From contig PLSD01000126.1 in the NCBI GenBank assembly GCA_003164135.1, positions 1-41,242 of the forward strand: a DNA stretch of 41,242 bases, read 5' to 3'. Source of the stretch: Acetobacteraceae bacterium. Lineage in GTDB: Bacteria > Pseudomonadota > Alphaproteobacteria > Acetobacterales > Acetobacteraceae. This document shows positions 1 through 8,094 of this stretch, one piece after another. Every line of letters begins with the position of its first letter. The stretch's first letter is position 1. The notes under the pieces are model-generated. The model ran no database searches. It was not told the origin of the DNA and saw only the letters and a list, made by a program, of their open reading frames with translations. A program made the position numbers and the translations under genes.

Positions 1-76
1 CCGCAACCTCAAAATCAGAGGCCACACCGAATCATAATAAATCGCGTCGGATCAATAGGATGGGCACTTCATTAAA

Positions 77-469
77 TTACCCTGCGGTATAGACTACATG
101 CGCGTTCTTGTTCTGGTTGAAGAAGTACAGAAAGGCGTAAGGCTTTACCGCCGTGGCGTATTCCATGACATCGTAAACGAAGGTCATGGACTCGACATCG
201 GGAATATCAACTTGGTCGGCGTACATAATCTCGGCGTCGACCTCAAGCTGGGGCCGGCTTTCTGGCTTGCCGCACACAATGATATACCGGAGCGCTTCAG
301 GATGCTGACGTTTGACTGACGCCATCAAGGTGGCGGCGTAGGAGAGGTAATTCCACGCCACAATCGTAAAGAATATCTTGGGAGCCTGCCCCCTGCCACC
401 GGCAGGCCGCAGATCTGCGCCGGGCGCCCGTTTCGAAGCGCGGGGCTTCAACTGTGCTTTCCTGTTCAT
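77..469 (-). pseudogene. truncated glycosyltransferase-like protein
   Basis: The 130-residue reading frame resembles the N-terminal part of bacterial glycosyltransferases that begin with a FFTIVAWNYLSYAATL-type strand, continue with S-x-x-x-x-H-P, and contain a YDVMEYATAVKP segment (about residues 99-110). In that family the next strand normally reads VVYLDPD, carrying the metal-binding aspartates. Here the frame reads HVVYTAG and stops, so the DxD region and the whole acceptor half are missing. Minus-strand sequence in 1-60 still holds fragments such as D-P-T and Y-Y-D-S-V-W in shifted frames, which suggests decay by small indels rather than a clean deletion. The N-terminal 30 residues are basic and unlike the family. 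A functional enzyme is unlikely. The family assignment rests on motif recall only. Confidence 0.5.
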
Positions 470-546
470 TGCCGCAGACTAACCAGTTATCCATGGAGTC
501 TGCAAACGCTCACAACTCCGCTTTCCGCAACACACACCGACCCTCT

Positions 547-589
547 TAAGAAAAGAGCCCTGAAAACCGCAAAGCGGCCCAATAGCTCT
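547..589 (-). terminator. intrinsic terminator-like hairpins
   Basis: Read on the minus strand there is an inner hairpin CCGC-TTT-GCGG followed by TTTT (577 down to 563). An outer pairing of AGAGC (589-585) with GCTCT (558-554) is followed by TTTTCTT. It lies about 50 bp downstream of the minus-strand gene ending at 640 and probably ends its transcript. Confidence 0.4.
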
Positions 590-639
590 CATCGCGCCCA
601 GCCCGTTTGTGGCATGGCCCAACAAGGCAAGACGCCCCG

Positions 640-1092
640 TTAGGCGGTCTCACCCTCAAGCTGCGCCGCCTCCGCGAGCGCGTGATTCCACTTCGCTATA
701 ACCAGCGCTGCCGCGGCGTCGGGAACCCGCCCTTCAAAATAGCCAGTCTTATTGTAGTGAAGATGCGCGCTCACAATCTCGCCGGTCTCAATGGCCTCGC
801 GCACGTCACTGTAATGGCGCTTGTACCACTCCTCATTCACCGCGAAAGAGCATGGCATACGCCCTTCCCAGTACCCACCCTCGATGAAATGATCCAGCTC
901 GGAGGCAACCTCCCCCTTGTCGACAGCCGCCGCAACATCCGGATAGGCCGCCCGATACCACCGAGTATCAAACACCGCCGCAAACGCGGCTCTAAGAAGC
1001 ATCGAAAAAAGCTTCTTTGGCATTGTGACAACGTCACGGCCGTTGTCCATAATTAACGCCTTATTTAAGGCGGCGGCGGGAGGAATGTACAT
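640..1092 (-). CDS. small protein with two WY-x-YPDV...GY-x-EGR repeats
   Basis: The protein carries two copies of a repeat of about 40 residues: first FDTRWYRAAYPDV ... HFIEGGYWEGRMP, second VNEEWYKRHYSDV ... HYNKTGYFEGRVP. Repeats of this type are common beside, or fused to, glycosyltransferases in Acetobacteraceae and other alphaproteobacteria. Their molecular function is not established. The longest frame starts at 1092 (150 aa), but ATGs at 1050 (MDNGRDVV) and 1023 (MPKKLF) are as plausible. Between these starts lie two perfect inverted repeats, so the shorter forms may be the real ones. The neighbouring glycosyltransferase remnant suggests a former cell-surface polysaccharide context. 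No signal peptide or membrane segment is evident beyond a weak hydrophobic stretch at the N-terminus. Confidence 0.6.
   Translation of the reverse strand: MYIPPAAALNKALIMDNGRDVVTMPKKLFSMLLRAAFAAVFDTRWYRAAYPDVAAAVDKGEVASELDHFIEGGYWEGRMPCSFAVNEEWYKRHYSDVREAIETGEIVSAHLHYNKTGYFEGRVPDAAAALVIAKWNHALAEAAQLEGETA
1025..1071. promoter_or_regulatory. two inverted repeats around alternative starts
   Basis: GTGAC-AAC-GTCAC occupies 1025-1037 and GCCTTA-TT-TAAGGC occupies 1058-1071, both perfect. They fall between the possible start codons at 1092, 1050 and 1023 of the minus-strand repeat protein. They could be operators or mRNA hairpins near the ribosome binding site. Nothing shows which. Confidence 0.3.
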
Positions 1093-1479
1093 TCACTTAA
1101 CCTATTAATCTATCGAACTTAGTCCCTCTCCAAAGCATTACAGAAGCCCCCTGTCAAACGGAAGATGATTCTTCGCTTTTCCGATTGCCAGCCGGCTTCC
1201 GGCATCGCCGCTGCCTCATCCCGCTCCGGCTTCTCCGCTTGGTAGAACCGCTGCTTTGTTTTATTAATGATGCCAAGTCTCGGTTTTTACTGCCTAGACA
1301 AAACTAGCACGGGATGAATAGACACATGCTAGACAAGAGGGGTGCGCTGCGTAACCTTCAGCATTTTACAAAGACTTTTACTACCCCGTGGCAGTTCAAG
1401 TACTGCCACGGGAAGGTTGAAGGGGGGTTAAGGCCAGAGCCTTTGTCCCCTCCACCCTTCGCACGCGTAATTTAGGGCC
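1093..1479. other. intergenic region without recognisable gene
   Basis: About 390 bp between two minus-strand genes. No frame here resembles a protein and no tRNA-like fold was seen. It contains a short direct repeat, CTAGACAA at 1294-1301 and 1329-1336, and a strong hairpin at 1385-1412. The middle portion is less GC-rich than the flanks. Confidence 0.6.
1385..1412. terminator. 10-bp perfect hairpin
   Basis: CCCGTGGCAG (1385-1394), an 8-nt loop, then CTGCCACGGG (1403-1412). The stem is perfect, but neither side is followed by a T run. It sits about 70 bp downstream of the minus-strand ABM-domain gene, so it may act as a terminator or 3'-end stabiliser for that transcript. Confidence 0.4.
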
Positions 1480-2241
1480 TTACCCAAACCCGCCCGCCGA
1501 GTATCCCTTCAGCCCGGCGAAAAACGGCAGAATATACGGGTCGTATTTCGCCACCGCCGCCATCGCCGGCTCCGGCAGCGCGCCCAAAAACTCGGTCACC
1601 ATGGTCGCATTCCTGAGCAGGCGTTCATGCGCGTCGTGGCAGTTTTTCATATGCGCGAACATCGCGGCGGCGTCGTTGTAGGTGTCCAATGCTAGGCACT
1701 GGGTTCCCTCATCGTCATAAAACCAGTCGTAGCGCGATGTTCCGGTGTCGCTGGCGCGGACAACGCGCAGCAGTTCCGCCGCCTCGGTTTTGAACGTATC
1801 CAGGCTGCCGGGGTTGATGAAAAACTTGGTGTAGATTTCGATATGCGGCGTCGCCCCCGCGCCCGGCGCCGCGGAGAATTTGGCCGCCGCCGAGCCCGAG
1901 TCCAGCCCTTGCACGAAGCGGAACAGTTTGGTGCCGCCGCCGGGGATCACATCGTCCTCGGGCATCGCGCCCGTCAGCACCTCGACCGAGCGGTAAGCAC
2001 ATTCGCGCAAAGCCAGTTGATCTTCCCCGGCGAGATCGCTGTGCGCCTCCATCGCCGCCGCGTCGGCATAGACTTCCATGGCGATGCACTCGCGCCGGTC
2101 ATCATCCAGGAACCAGTCATAGCGCAGCACCCGCGGGCCGGCGCCCTTGGCGATATTAACCAGCCCCTCCACCGCGTCCTTGAAATTTTCCAGCCGGCCA
2201 TCGTGGATTTTGAACTTGGTATAGATTTCGATCTGCGGCAT
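1480..2241 (-). CDS. tandem ABM-domain (dimeric alpha-beta barrel) protein
   Basis: This 253-residue protein contains two copies of an antibiotic-biosynthesis-monooxygenase-like domain. Copy one spans about residues 3-92 (PQIEIYTKFKIHDGRL ... RYDWFLDDDRRECIAMEVYADAAAMEAH). Copy two spans about 131-225 (PHIEIYTKFFINPGSL ... RYDWFYDDEGTQCLALDTYNDAAAMFAH). The IEIYTKF and RYDWF-DD signatures repeat almost exactly, which implies internal duplication. Single-domain relatives dimerise to form a ferredoxin-like barrel and include quinol monooxygenases and heme-degrading enzymes, so a fused pair could form the barrel within one chain. The substrate is unknown. It starts 59 bp after the smc stop in the same direction, with a purine-rich AGGAAA ribosome site, and is probably co-transcribed with smc. 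Confidence 0.75.
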   Translation of the reverse strand: MPQIEIYTKFKIHDGRLENFKDAVEGLVNIAKGAGPRVLRYDWFLDDDRRECIAMEVYADAAAMEAHSDLAGEDQLALRECAYRSVEVLTGAMPEDDVIPGGGTKLFRFVQGLDSGSAAAKFSAAPGAGATPHIEIYTKFFINPGSLDTFKTEAAELLRVVRASDTGTSRYDWFYDDEGTQCLALDTYNDAAAMFAHMKNCHDAHERLLRNATMVTEFLGALPEPAMAAVAKYDPYILPFFAGLKGYSAGGFG

Positions 2242-2300
2242 TGTCTGGTTTCCTGGAGATTTTGTTTGTTTTTCAGGGCATGGTCACGGCAACGCGGGGC

Positions 2301-5300
2301 TTATTCAGCCGCCAGCGCGTGCCCAGGGTCGACCATTTCCACCGCTTTCGAAAAATCCACGGAAAGCAGGCGGGAAATGCCGCGTTCCTGCATGGTCACG
2401 CCGTACAGGCGGTCCATCCGCGCCATGGTGAGATGATGATGCGTCACCACCAGGAAGCGGGTGCCGGTTTCGCGCACCATGTCTTCCAGCAGGTTGCAGA
2501 AACGCTCCACATTGGCGTCGTCCAGCGGCGCGTCCACCTCGTCGAGCACCGAGATCGGCGCCGGGTTGCATTTGAACACGGCGAAGATGAGCGACAGCGC
2601 GGTGAGCGCCTGCTCGCCGCCGGAAAGCAGGGAGAGCGTGCTGAGTTTTTTTCCAGGCGGCTGCGCGTAAATTTCCAAACCTGCTTCCAGCGGGTCATCG
2701 GAGCCAACGAGCGCCAGATGCGCCTTGCCGCCGCCGAACATGCGCGAGAACAGCGCCTGGAAATGGCGGTCCACCTCGTTGAACACGGTGCTCAGCCGCT
2801 CGCGGCCCTCGCGGTTCAAATGGCCGATGGAGCCGCGCAGTTTAGCAATGGCGGTGGTGATCTCGCCGCGTTCGCGCTCGATGGTGGCGATCGCCTCCTC
2901 GGCTTCGGTGGCCTCGATTTCCGCGCGCAGATTAACCGGGCCAACTTCTTCGCGCTCGCGGGTCAGCCGCTCCCAGCGTTTGCGGGCTTTTTCTTCCGCC
3001 TCGGCGCTCAGCTCCGCCGGCGGGTCGGGCAATGCCGGGTTCGCGCCCAGGCGTTCCAGAATGCGCTCTGCCACCGTGCCCCAGGCATGGTTGGCGGCGG
3101 TGATGTTGCCTTCCTCACGCGCCCGCGCCTCGCGCGCGGCACCCAAAGCCGATTCGGCGGCACGCGCGGCGCGGCTGGCGGCATCGGCGTCGCGCTGCGC
3201 GTTGTGCAGCGCTTCGGCGGTGCGGCGGTGCGCGGCCTCGGCGGCCTCCAGGCTGTCCAGCGCCTCGCGCCGTGCGGCGGCGGCCTGTTCGGGAGCGGCT
3301 TCAAGTGCTGCGATGGCGGCCACGGCCTCGCCATGGCGGGCGGCGAGGTCGGTCAGCCGGTCGGTAGCGTCAATGGCGCGCTCGTTCCAGCCGGCCATTT
3401 CATTGGCCAGGGTCTCCAGGCGGCGGGTGCGGGCGATGTCAGCGGCGCGCAGGGCCTCGAATTTCTGGCGGGCGGCGGATTCGGCCTGGCGGGCCTGGTT
3501 CAGCGCGTTGCGGGCGGCGTCCACGGCGGCGCGGGCGATGTTCACATCAGGCAGTTGCGCGGCATTGGCCTGCACCTGCGCCAGCGCTGCCTGCGCCTCG
3601 GCATCCTCATGCGCCAACTGGTCGCGGGTGGTGCGCGCACTGGCCTCCCTGGCGCCGGCACGCTCGGCCTCGGCGGTCAGCCGGATGGCTTCCGAGCGCG
3701 AACGGTCAAACCGCTGCTCCGCCGCGCGCCGCGCGTCACGCGCGGTGGCCTCGGCGGCGCGGCGGGTATCGCGCACATGGGTCTCGGCGGCACGGGCGGC
3801 GCGCTCGGCGGCTTCGGCGGTTACACGCAACTCGCGCGCGGCGGTGGCGGCCTCGCGGGTGGTGTTGCGTTCGCGCTCCAGTTCGGCGAGCCGGTTGCGC
3901 TGTTTTAAACGCACGGCGGCCTCGGAGGCAGCACCGGCGCGCACGGTATAACCATCCCAGCGCCACACCGCGCCCTCGCGCGAGACGAGAATTTGGCCGG
4001 GGGTGAGGTTGCCCTGGTGCAGATTGCCATCAGCACCTTCCGGCAGCAGCAGGATATGCGACAGCGCGCGGGTGAGCGCCGCCGGGCCTTGCACCAGATT
4101 GGCGAAGGTTTTCAGCGGCACCACGGCGAGGTCGAGCGGCGGCAATTTGCGCCAGTGACGGGCGGACTGCTCATCGGCGCTGGCGGAAAGTTCTTCGCGC
4201 AGTGCCGCACCCAGGGCCGCTTCCAGGCCGGGGGGGACCGTGATCTGGTCGAGAATCGGGGCAGATTCGCGGCCGAATTTCTGCGCCAGCAGGGCGGCCA
4301 AAGCGTCGTATTCGGTGGCGATTTTATGCGCCGCGGATTCAGCGGCGGCGGCCTCGGTGCGGGCGGCGGCCAGCGCGGTTTCCGCCTGAGTACGCGCCAC
4401 GGCGGCTTCGGTTTCCGCCTGCGCACGCGCGGCCTCGGCGGCGGTTACCGCTTCACGGGCTTCCAGCAGGGCGGCTTCGGCGGCGGCGCGCTCGGCCTCG
4501 GCGGCGGCCACGCGCTCGGGCGGGATCACGCTGGCGGCGATTTTATTGTACTCGGCCAGCGCCTCGGCGGCGCGGGTGGCGGCGCGGCGGGCGCGTTCGG
4601 CGGCCTCGGCCAGGGCTCGGCGGGCGGCGTCGCCCTCGGCGGCGATACGCGCGGCATCCTCGGTCGCCTTGGTCGTGGTGGCCTCGGCGGCGCGCATGGC
4701 TTCCAGCGCGGCATCCTCCGCATGCCCGGCGGCTTCCAGGGCGGCGGGGGCGGATACCAGCTCGGCCAGCAGTTTGGTCTGTTCCTCTTCCAGCCGAGTC
4801 TGCGCGGCCTGCGCATCAACCACCAGCCGGCTTGCGTGCGCATGGTCGCGGGTCAGCGCATCCAGCCGCGTGCGCGCTTCGGTCAGTGCGGCGCGGGCGC
4901 GGGTTTCCACCTCGGCGGATTGCTCACTGGCAATGCGGGCACGTTCCAGCGCGGTGCGCGACTCGGATTCCACGCTGCGCAGTTCGGGCAGCGCGGCCTC
5001 GGTCTCGGCGGCGCGAGTCGCGGCCTGTTCGGCGGCGATGGTCGCTTCCGTCACCCGCGTTTCCGCCAGGGCAAAGGCTTCCTGCGCGGCATCACGCGCC
5101 AGCACGGCCATGGCGCGCTGAATGGCCAGCAACTCCGCCTCCGCCGCGCGGATGTTGCCGGAAAGGTTGCGGTAGCGGGTGGCCTGACGCGCCTGCTTCT
5201 TCAGCTCCGTCAGGCGTGCCTCGATCTGGCCTTTTAGGTCATCGGCGCGGGTTAAATTCTGCTCGGCGGCTTTCAGCTTCAGCTCGGCCTCGTGCCGACG

Positions 5301-5831
5301 GGCGTGCAGGCCGGTGATGCCGGCGGCTTCCTCCAGCAGGGCGCGGCGTTCCTCCGGCCGCGCATTCACCAGCGAGCCTACCCGCCCCTGGCTGATCATC
5401 GCCGAGGCGCGCGCGCCGGAGGCAAGATCGGCAAACAGCGTCTGCACGTCACGCGCGCGGGCTTCCTTGCCGTTAACGCGATAGGAACTGCCGGAACCGC
5501 GCTCGATTTTACGGGAAATTTCCAGATCCGCCGCCTCATGGAAGGGCGGTGGTGCCAGGCCGAGGGTGTCCTCCAGCGTCAGTGTGACTTCCGCCAGATT
5601 ACGCGACGCCCGCCCGGCGGTGCCGGCAAAAATCACGTCCTCCATTTCCGTGCCGCGCATGTTGCGGGCGTTGGCCTCGCCCATCGCCCAGCGCAGCGCC
5701 TCTACGACATTGGATTTGCCGCAGCCGTTCGGCCCGATCACGCCGGTTAATCCCGGCAGGATCTCCACCGTGGTGGCGTCCGCGAAGCTTTTGAAACCGG
5801 CAATGCGCAGGCGGGCAAAACGGGCTGGCAC
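2301..5831 (-). CDS. smc: chromosome segregation ATPase SMC
   Basis: Structural maintenance of chromosomes protein, 1176 aa from a GTG start at 5831. That start has AGGAG 7 nt upstream, whereas the upstream ATG at 5888 would overlap the dsbA-like gene. The N-terminal Walker A is GPNGCGKS (about residues 33-40). Very long Ala/Glu/Arg-rich coiled coils run from about 150 to 500 and 640 to 1000 and are separated by a hinge (about 507-630). Near the C-terminus are the signature LSLLSGGEQ (about 1066) and Walker B SVLDEVDAPLDD (about 1094). The length is normal. SMC forms a ring with ScpA/ScpB that compacts newly replicated DNA and is loaded at ParB-bound parS; a perfect parS occurs in this window. 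The start lies 13 nt after the dsbA-like stop, so the two genes form an operon. Confidence 0.96.
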   Translation of the reverse strand: MPARFARLRIAGFKSFADATTVEILPGLTGVIGPNGCGKSNVVEALRWAMGEANARNMRGTEMEDVIFAGTAGRASRNLAEVTLTLEDTLGLAPPPFHEAADLEISRKIERGSGSSYRVNGKEARARDVQTLFADLASGARASAMISQGRVGSLVNARPEERRALLEEAAGITGLHARRHEAELKLKAAEQNLTRADDLKGQIEARLTELKKQARQATRYRNLSGNIRAAEAELLAIQRAMAVLARDAAQEAFALAETRVTEATIAAEQAATRAAETEAALPELRSVESESRTALERARIASEQSAEVETRARAALTEARTRLDALTRDHAHASRLVVDAQAAQTRLEEEQTKLLAELVSAPAALEAAGHAEDAALEAMRAAEATTTKATEDAARIAAEGDAARRALAEAAERARRAATRAAEALAEYNKIAASVIPPERVAAAEAERAAAEAALLEAREAVTAAEAARAQAETEAAVARTQAETALAAARTEAAAAESAAHKIATEYDALAALLAQKFGRESAPILDQITVPPGLEAALGAALREELSASADEQSARHWRKLPPLDLAVVPLKTFANLVQGPAALTRALSHILLLPEGADGNLHQGNLTPGQILVSREGAVWRWDGYTVRAGAASEAAVRLKQRNRLAELERERNTTREAATAARELRVTAEAAERAARAAETHVRDTRRAAEATARDARRAAEQRFDRSRSEAIRLTAEAERAGAREASARTTRDQLAHEDAEAQAALAQVQANAAQLPDVNIARAAVDAARNALNQARQAESAARQKFEALRAADIARTRRLETLANEMAGWNERAIDATDRLTDLAARHGEAVAAIAALEAAPEQAAAARREALDSLEAAEAAHRRTAEALHNAQRDADAASRAARAAESALGAAREARAREEGNITAANHAWGTVAERILERLGANPALPDPPAELSAEAEEKARKRWERLTREREEVGPVNLRAEIEATEAEEAIATIERERGEITTAIAKLRGSIGHLNREGRERLSTVFNEVDRHFQALFSRMFGGGKAHLALVGSDDPLEAGLEIYAQPPGKKLSTLSLLSGGEQALTALSLIFAVFKCNPAPISVLDEVDAPLDDANVERFCNLLEDMVRETGTRFLVVTHHHLTMARMDRLYGVTMQERGISRLLSVDFSKAVEMVDPGHALAAE

Positions 5832-5844
5832 GGGAGCGCTCCTG

Positions 5845-6567
5845 TTATGTGGCGGCGGCTTTGGCCACGGCGGCGACGAAGTCGTCATACTCCATCGCGC
5901 CGGGGTAGATTTTGCCGTTGATGATGAAAGTGGGGGTGGCGTCGATATGATCCATCGCCTCGGCCTGCTGCTGGCCCTGCAGGATGAAGGCCTTCAGTTT
6001 ATCGTCAGCGATGGCGGCGGTGTAGGTCGCCTGGTCCATGCCGGCCAGCGCGGCGTATTTGAAGATCGAGGCATGGTAATCCTCATTCGGCTGGAAGGCC
6101 CAGTCGTCCTGGCTGGCGAACAGCGCCTCGATGAACGGGTAGTATTCGTCCGGCGGCAAATGGCGCGCCACCATGGCGGCCATCAGCGCCACCTGGTCGA
6201 GCGGGAAGTCGTGGTAGATGATCTGCAATTTGCCGGTATCCACCAGCGCGGGCTTGACCTGCGGCATGATAACCGTGGCGAAATGCGCGCAATGCGTGCA
6301 GGTGAGCGAGAAATACTCATGCGCCGTGACCGGGGCATTGGGCGAGCCGATGGAGCGCTGGCCGAACGGGGAATTGGCATTGGCCACGGCAGCGGGGGCC
6401 GGGGCCGCCGCAGCCGGGGCAGCCGCGGCGGCGGGCACAACTGGCGCGGCCGGAGTGGCAGCCTGGGCGGAAATCTGCTGGCGATTGTGCAGATACAGCG
6501 CGGCGGCGGTGGGCACCGCGACGGCAGTTCCCACTAGGGCTAGTACATTACGGCGTGTTGAAAGCAT
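5845..6567 (-). CDS. DsbA-family thiol:disulfide oxidoreductase
   Basis: A 240-residue periplasmic thioredoxin-fold protein. The N-terminus, MLSTRRNVLALVGTAVAVP, has twin arginines and a hydrophobic core, resembling a Tat or Sec signal. An Ala/Pro-rich linker follows (about residues 36-62), then the mature domain with active site C90-T-H-C93 in the context EYFSLTCTHCAHFA. The C-terminal part includes the cis-proline strand ATPTFIINGKIYPG, typical of the family. It probably forms or shuffles disulfides in exported proteins. The order DUF721, DsbA-like, smc is a recurrent alphaproteobacterial arrangement. It is co-directional with both neighbours. Which paralogue it is (DsbA oxidase or DsbG/DsbC-like isomerase) cannot be settled from the sequence. 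Confidence 0.9.
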   Translation of the reverse strand: MLSTRRNVLALVGTAVAVPTAAALYLHNRQQISAQAATPAAPVVPAAAAAPAAAAPAPAAVANANSPFGQRSIGSPNAPVTAHEYFSLTCTHCAHFATVIMPQVKPALVDTGKLQIIYHDFPLDQVALMAAMVARHLPPDEYYPFIEALFASQDDWAFQPNEDYHASIFKYAALAGMDQATYTAAIADDKLKAFILQGQQQAEAMDHIDATPTFIINGKIYPGAMEYDDFVAAVAKAAAT

Positions 6568-6622
6568 GTTTACCTCTATATCTAGTGTAAGCGGATTCTG
6601 GCGGACGAGTCGAATCGTAAAT

Positions 6623-7102
6623 TCAGCGCCGGGTTTGTATCCCCTGGTAGAGTTTCGCCAGCGCCTCCCCCAGCGGGCCTTCGGGCAAATCCGCCGGCGG
6701 GGCCACCGGGGCCATGGCGGCGGCGCGGGGTTTGGGCGCGCTCACACCCGGCGCCTGCTGCACGAAGCGCAGCCGCTCGATCATGTTATGGCCCAGCGCC
6801 AAATTGAGGCGGGCGATAATCTGCGGACTGACCAGTTGCAACTCCATCGCCGTGGGGCCGGTGCAGGCCAAGGTGAGCGTGCCGCCGGCGAATTTAACCG
6901 GGGCGGCGCGCGCGCTCAACTCCGGCCCGGCCAGTTGCGGCCAGTCCGCCAGTAGTGCGGCGGCGGCGGGGGCGCGGCGTTTGAACGCCGGGCGCAGCAC
7001 CGGGGCCAGCAGCCCCGCGATGCCACGTGGAGAATAGTTGCGCGGCGCCTCCGCAGGCGGCACATCCTGGATTTGTGAAACCCGTTTCTTCCGCTCAGCC
7101 AC
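6623..7102 (-). CDS. dciA: DUF721 protein, DciA-like replicative helicase loader
   Basis: A 159-residue protein with the DUF721 core at about residues 28-125: an N-terminal helix (GIAGLLAPVLRPAFKRRAP), then WPQLAGPELSARAAPVKFAGGTLTLAC, and a KH-like end with the TAMELQLVSPQIIARLN helix. DUF721 proteins of the DciA type load the DnaB helicase in bacteria that lack DnaC. The C-terminal 30 residues are Pro/Ala-rich and probably disordered. The GTG start at 7102 lies within the 5' end of the divergent mutY, so the two promoters must overlap. The assignment to the family is good. The helicase-loading role is inferred from the family. Confidence 0.8.
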   Translation of the reverse strand: MAERKKRVSQIQDVPPAEAPRNYSPRGIAGLLAPVLRPAFKRRAPAAAALLADWPQLAGPELSARAAPVKFAGGTLTLACTGPTAMELQLVSPQIIARLNLALGHNMIERLRFVQQAPGVSAPKPRAAAMAPVAPPADLPEGPLGEALAKLYQGIQTRR

Positions 7103-8094
7103 CGGCCGCTAAACTCCTCTCCTGGTACGGCGCCCACCGCAGGCACCTGCCTTGGCGTTCAGCCCCCGGCATGCCCGCCGATCCTTATCATGTGTGGCTC
7201 TCCGAGATCATGCTGCAACAGACCGTGGTCGCCACCGTGATCCCCTATTACGCGAAATTTCTGGCGGCGTATCCTACGATTGAGTCATTAGGCGTGGCGC
7301 CGGTGGACGATGTTCTCGGGCATTGGGCCGGGCTTGGCTACTATGCCCGCGCACGTAATTTGCACGCCTGCGCGCGGGCCGTGGCGGCGCTGGGGACGTT
7401 TCCGCAAACCATCGAGGGGCTGCGCGCGCTGCCCGGCATTGGCCCATACACCGCCAACGCCGTCGGCGCGATTGCCTTTGGCCTGCCGGTGCTGCCGGTG
7501 GACGGCAATATCGAGCGCGTGGCGGCGCGGGTGTTCGCCATCAACGCGCCTTTGCCCGGCGGCAAAAAGGAGATCGGCGCGGCGGCGGCGCGCTTGCTAG
7601 AGGATAGAGCCGCGCGGGCGGCGCCGGGGGATTTCGCGCAAGCGCTGTTCGACCTTGGCGCCACCATCTGCACGCCGCAGAGCCCCGATTGCGGCCGTTG
7701 CCCTTGGCACGGCCATTGCGCGGCGCAGGCGCGGGGGATTGCCGCGACCCTGCCGGTGCGCGCCAAAAAGCCGGAACGCCCGCACCGCAACGGGGTCGTT
7801 TACGTGCTTATGGATGCGCAAGACGACGTGTGGCTGCTCCGCCGCCCGCCGCGCGGCCTGCTGGGCGGCATGCTGGCGCTGCCCGAAACCCCGCCCGTCG
7901 CCGCAAAGTGGCGGGATGCCGGGGAGGTGCGGCATGTGTTCACGCATTTTTCCCTGACCCTGAACGTGCAGGCGGCGCGGCGCAAAGCCCTGCCCGCGGA
8001 CGCGTTGCGCGCCCCCGCAGCCACCGCGCCGCTGCCCAGCGTGATGCGCAAAGCGCTTGACGCTGGGCGCCGCGCGCTGGACGATGCCGCATGA
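7075..8094 (+). CDS. mutY: A/G-specific adenine DNA glycosylase MutY
   Basis: Base-excision repair enzyme that removes adenine mispaired with 8-oxoguanine. From the GTG at 7075 it is 339 aa; a longer GTG at 7027 would run further into dciA. The helix-hairpin-helix domain shows the catalytic Glu in SEIMLQQT (about E44), the LPGIGPYTANAVG hairpin, and the catalytic Asp in LPVDGN (D143). The 4Fe-4S cluster ligands C199, C206, C209 and C215 have the standard C-x6-C-x2-C-x5-C spacing. The C-terminal MutT-like domain (about 230-335, NGVVYVLMDAQDDVWLLRRP) senses 8-oxoG. The stop overlaps the start of the dipeptidase gene by ATGA. Confidence 0.95.
   Translation: MKPVSSAQPPAAKLLSWYGAHRRHLPWRSAPGMPADPYHVWLSEIMLQQTVVATVIPYYAKFLAAYPTIESLGVAPVDDVLGHWAGLGYYARARNLHACARAVAALGTFPQTIEGLRALPGIGPYTANAVGAIAFGLPVLPVDGNIERVAARVFAINAPLPGGKKEIGAAAARLLEDRAARAAPGDFAQALFDLGATICTPQSPDCGRCPWHGHCAAQARGIAATLPVRAKKPERPHRNGVVYVLMDAQDDVWLLRRPPRGLLGGMLALPETPPVAAKWRDAGEVRHVFTHFSLTLNVQAARRKALPADALRAPAATAPLPSVMRKALDAGRRALDDAA

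Noticed and set aside
2241..3908. 555-codon open frame on the plus strand opposite smc
   Set aside because: Gly/Arg/Ala-rich antisense shadow of the SMC coiled-coil region, without family motifs or a ribosome site.
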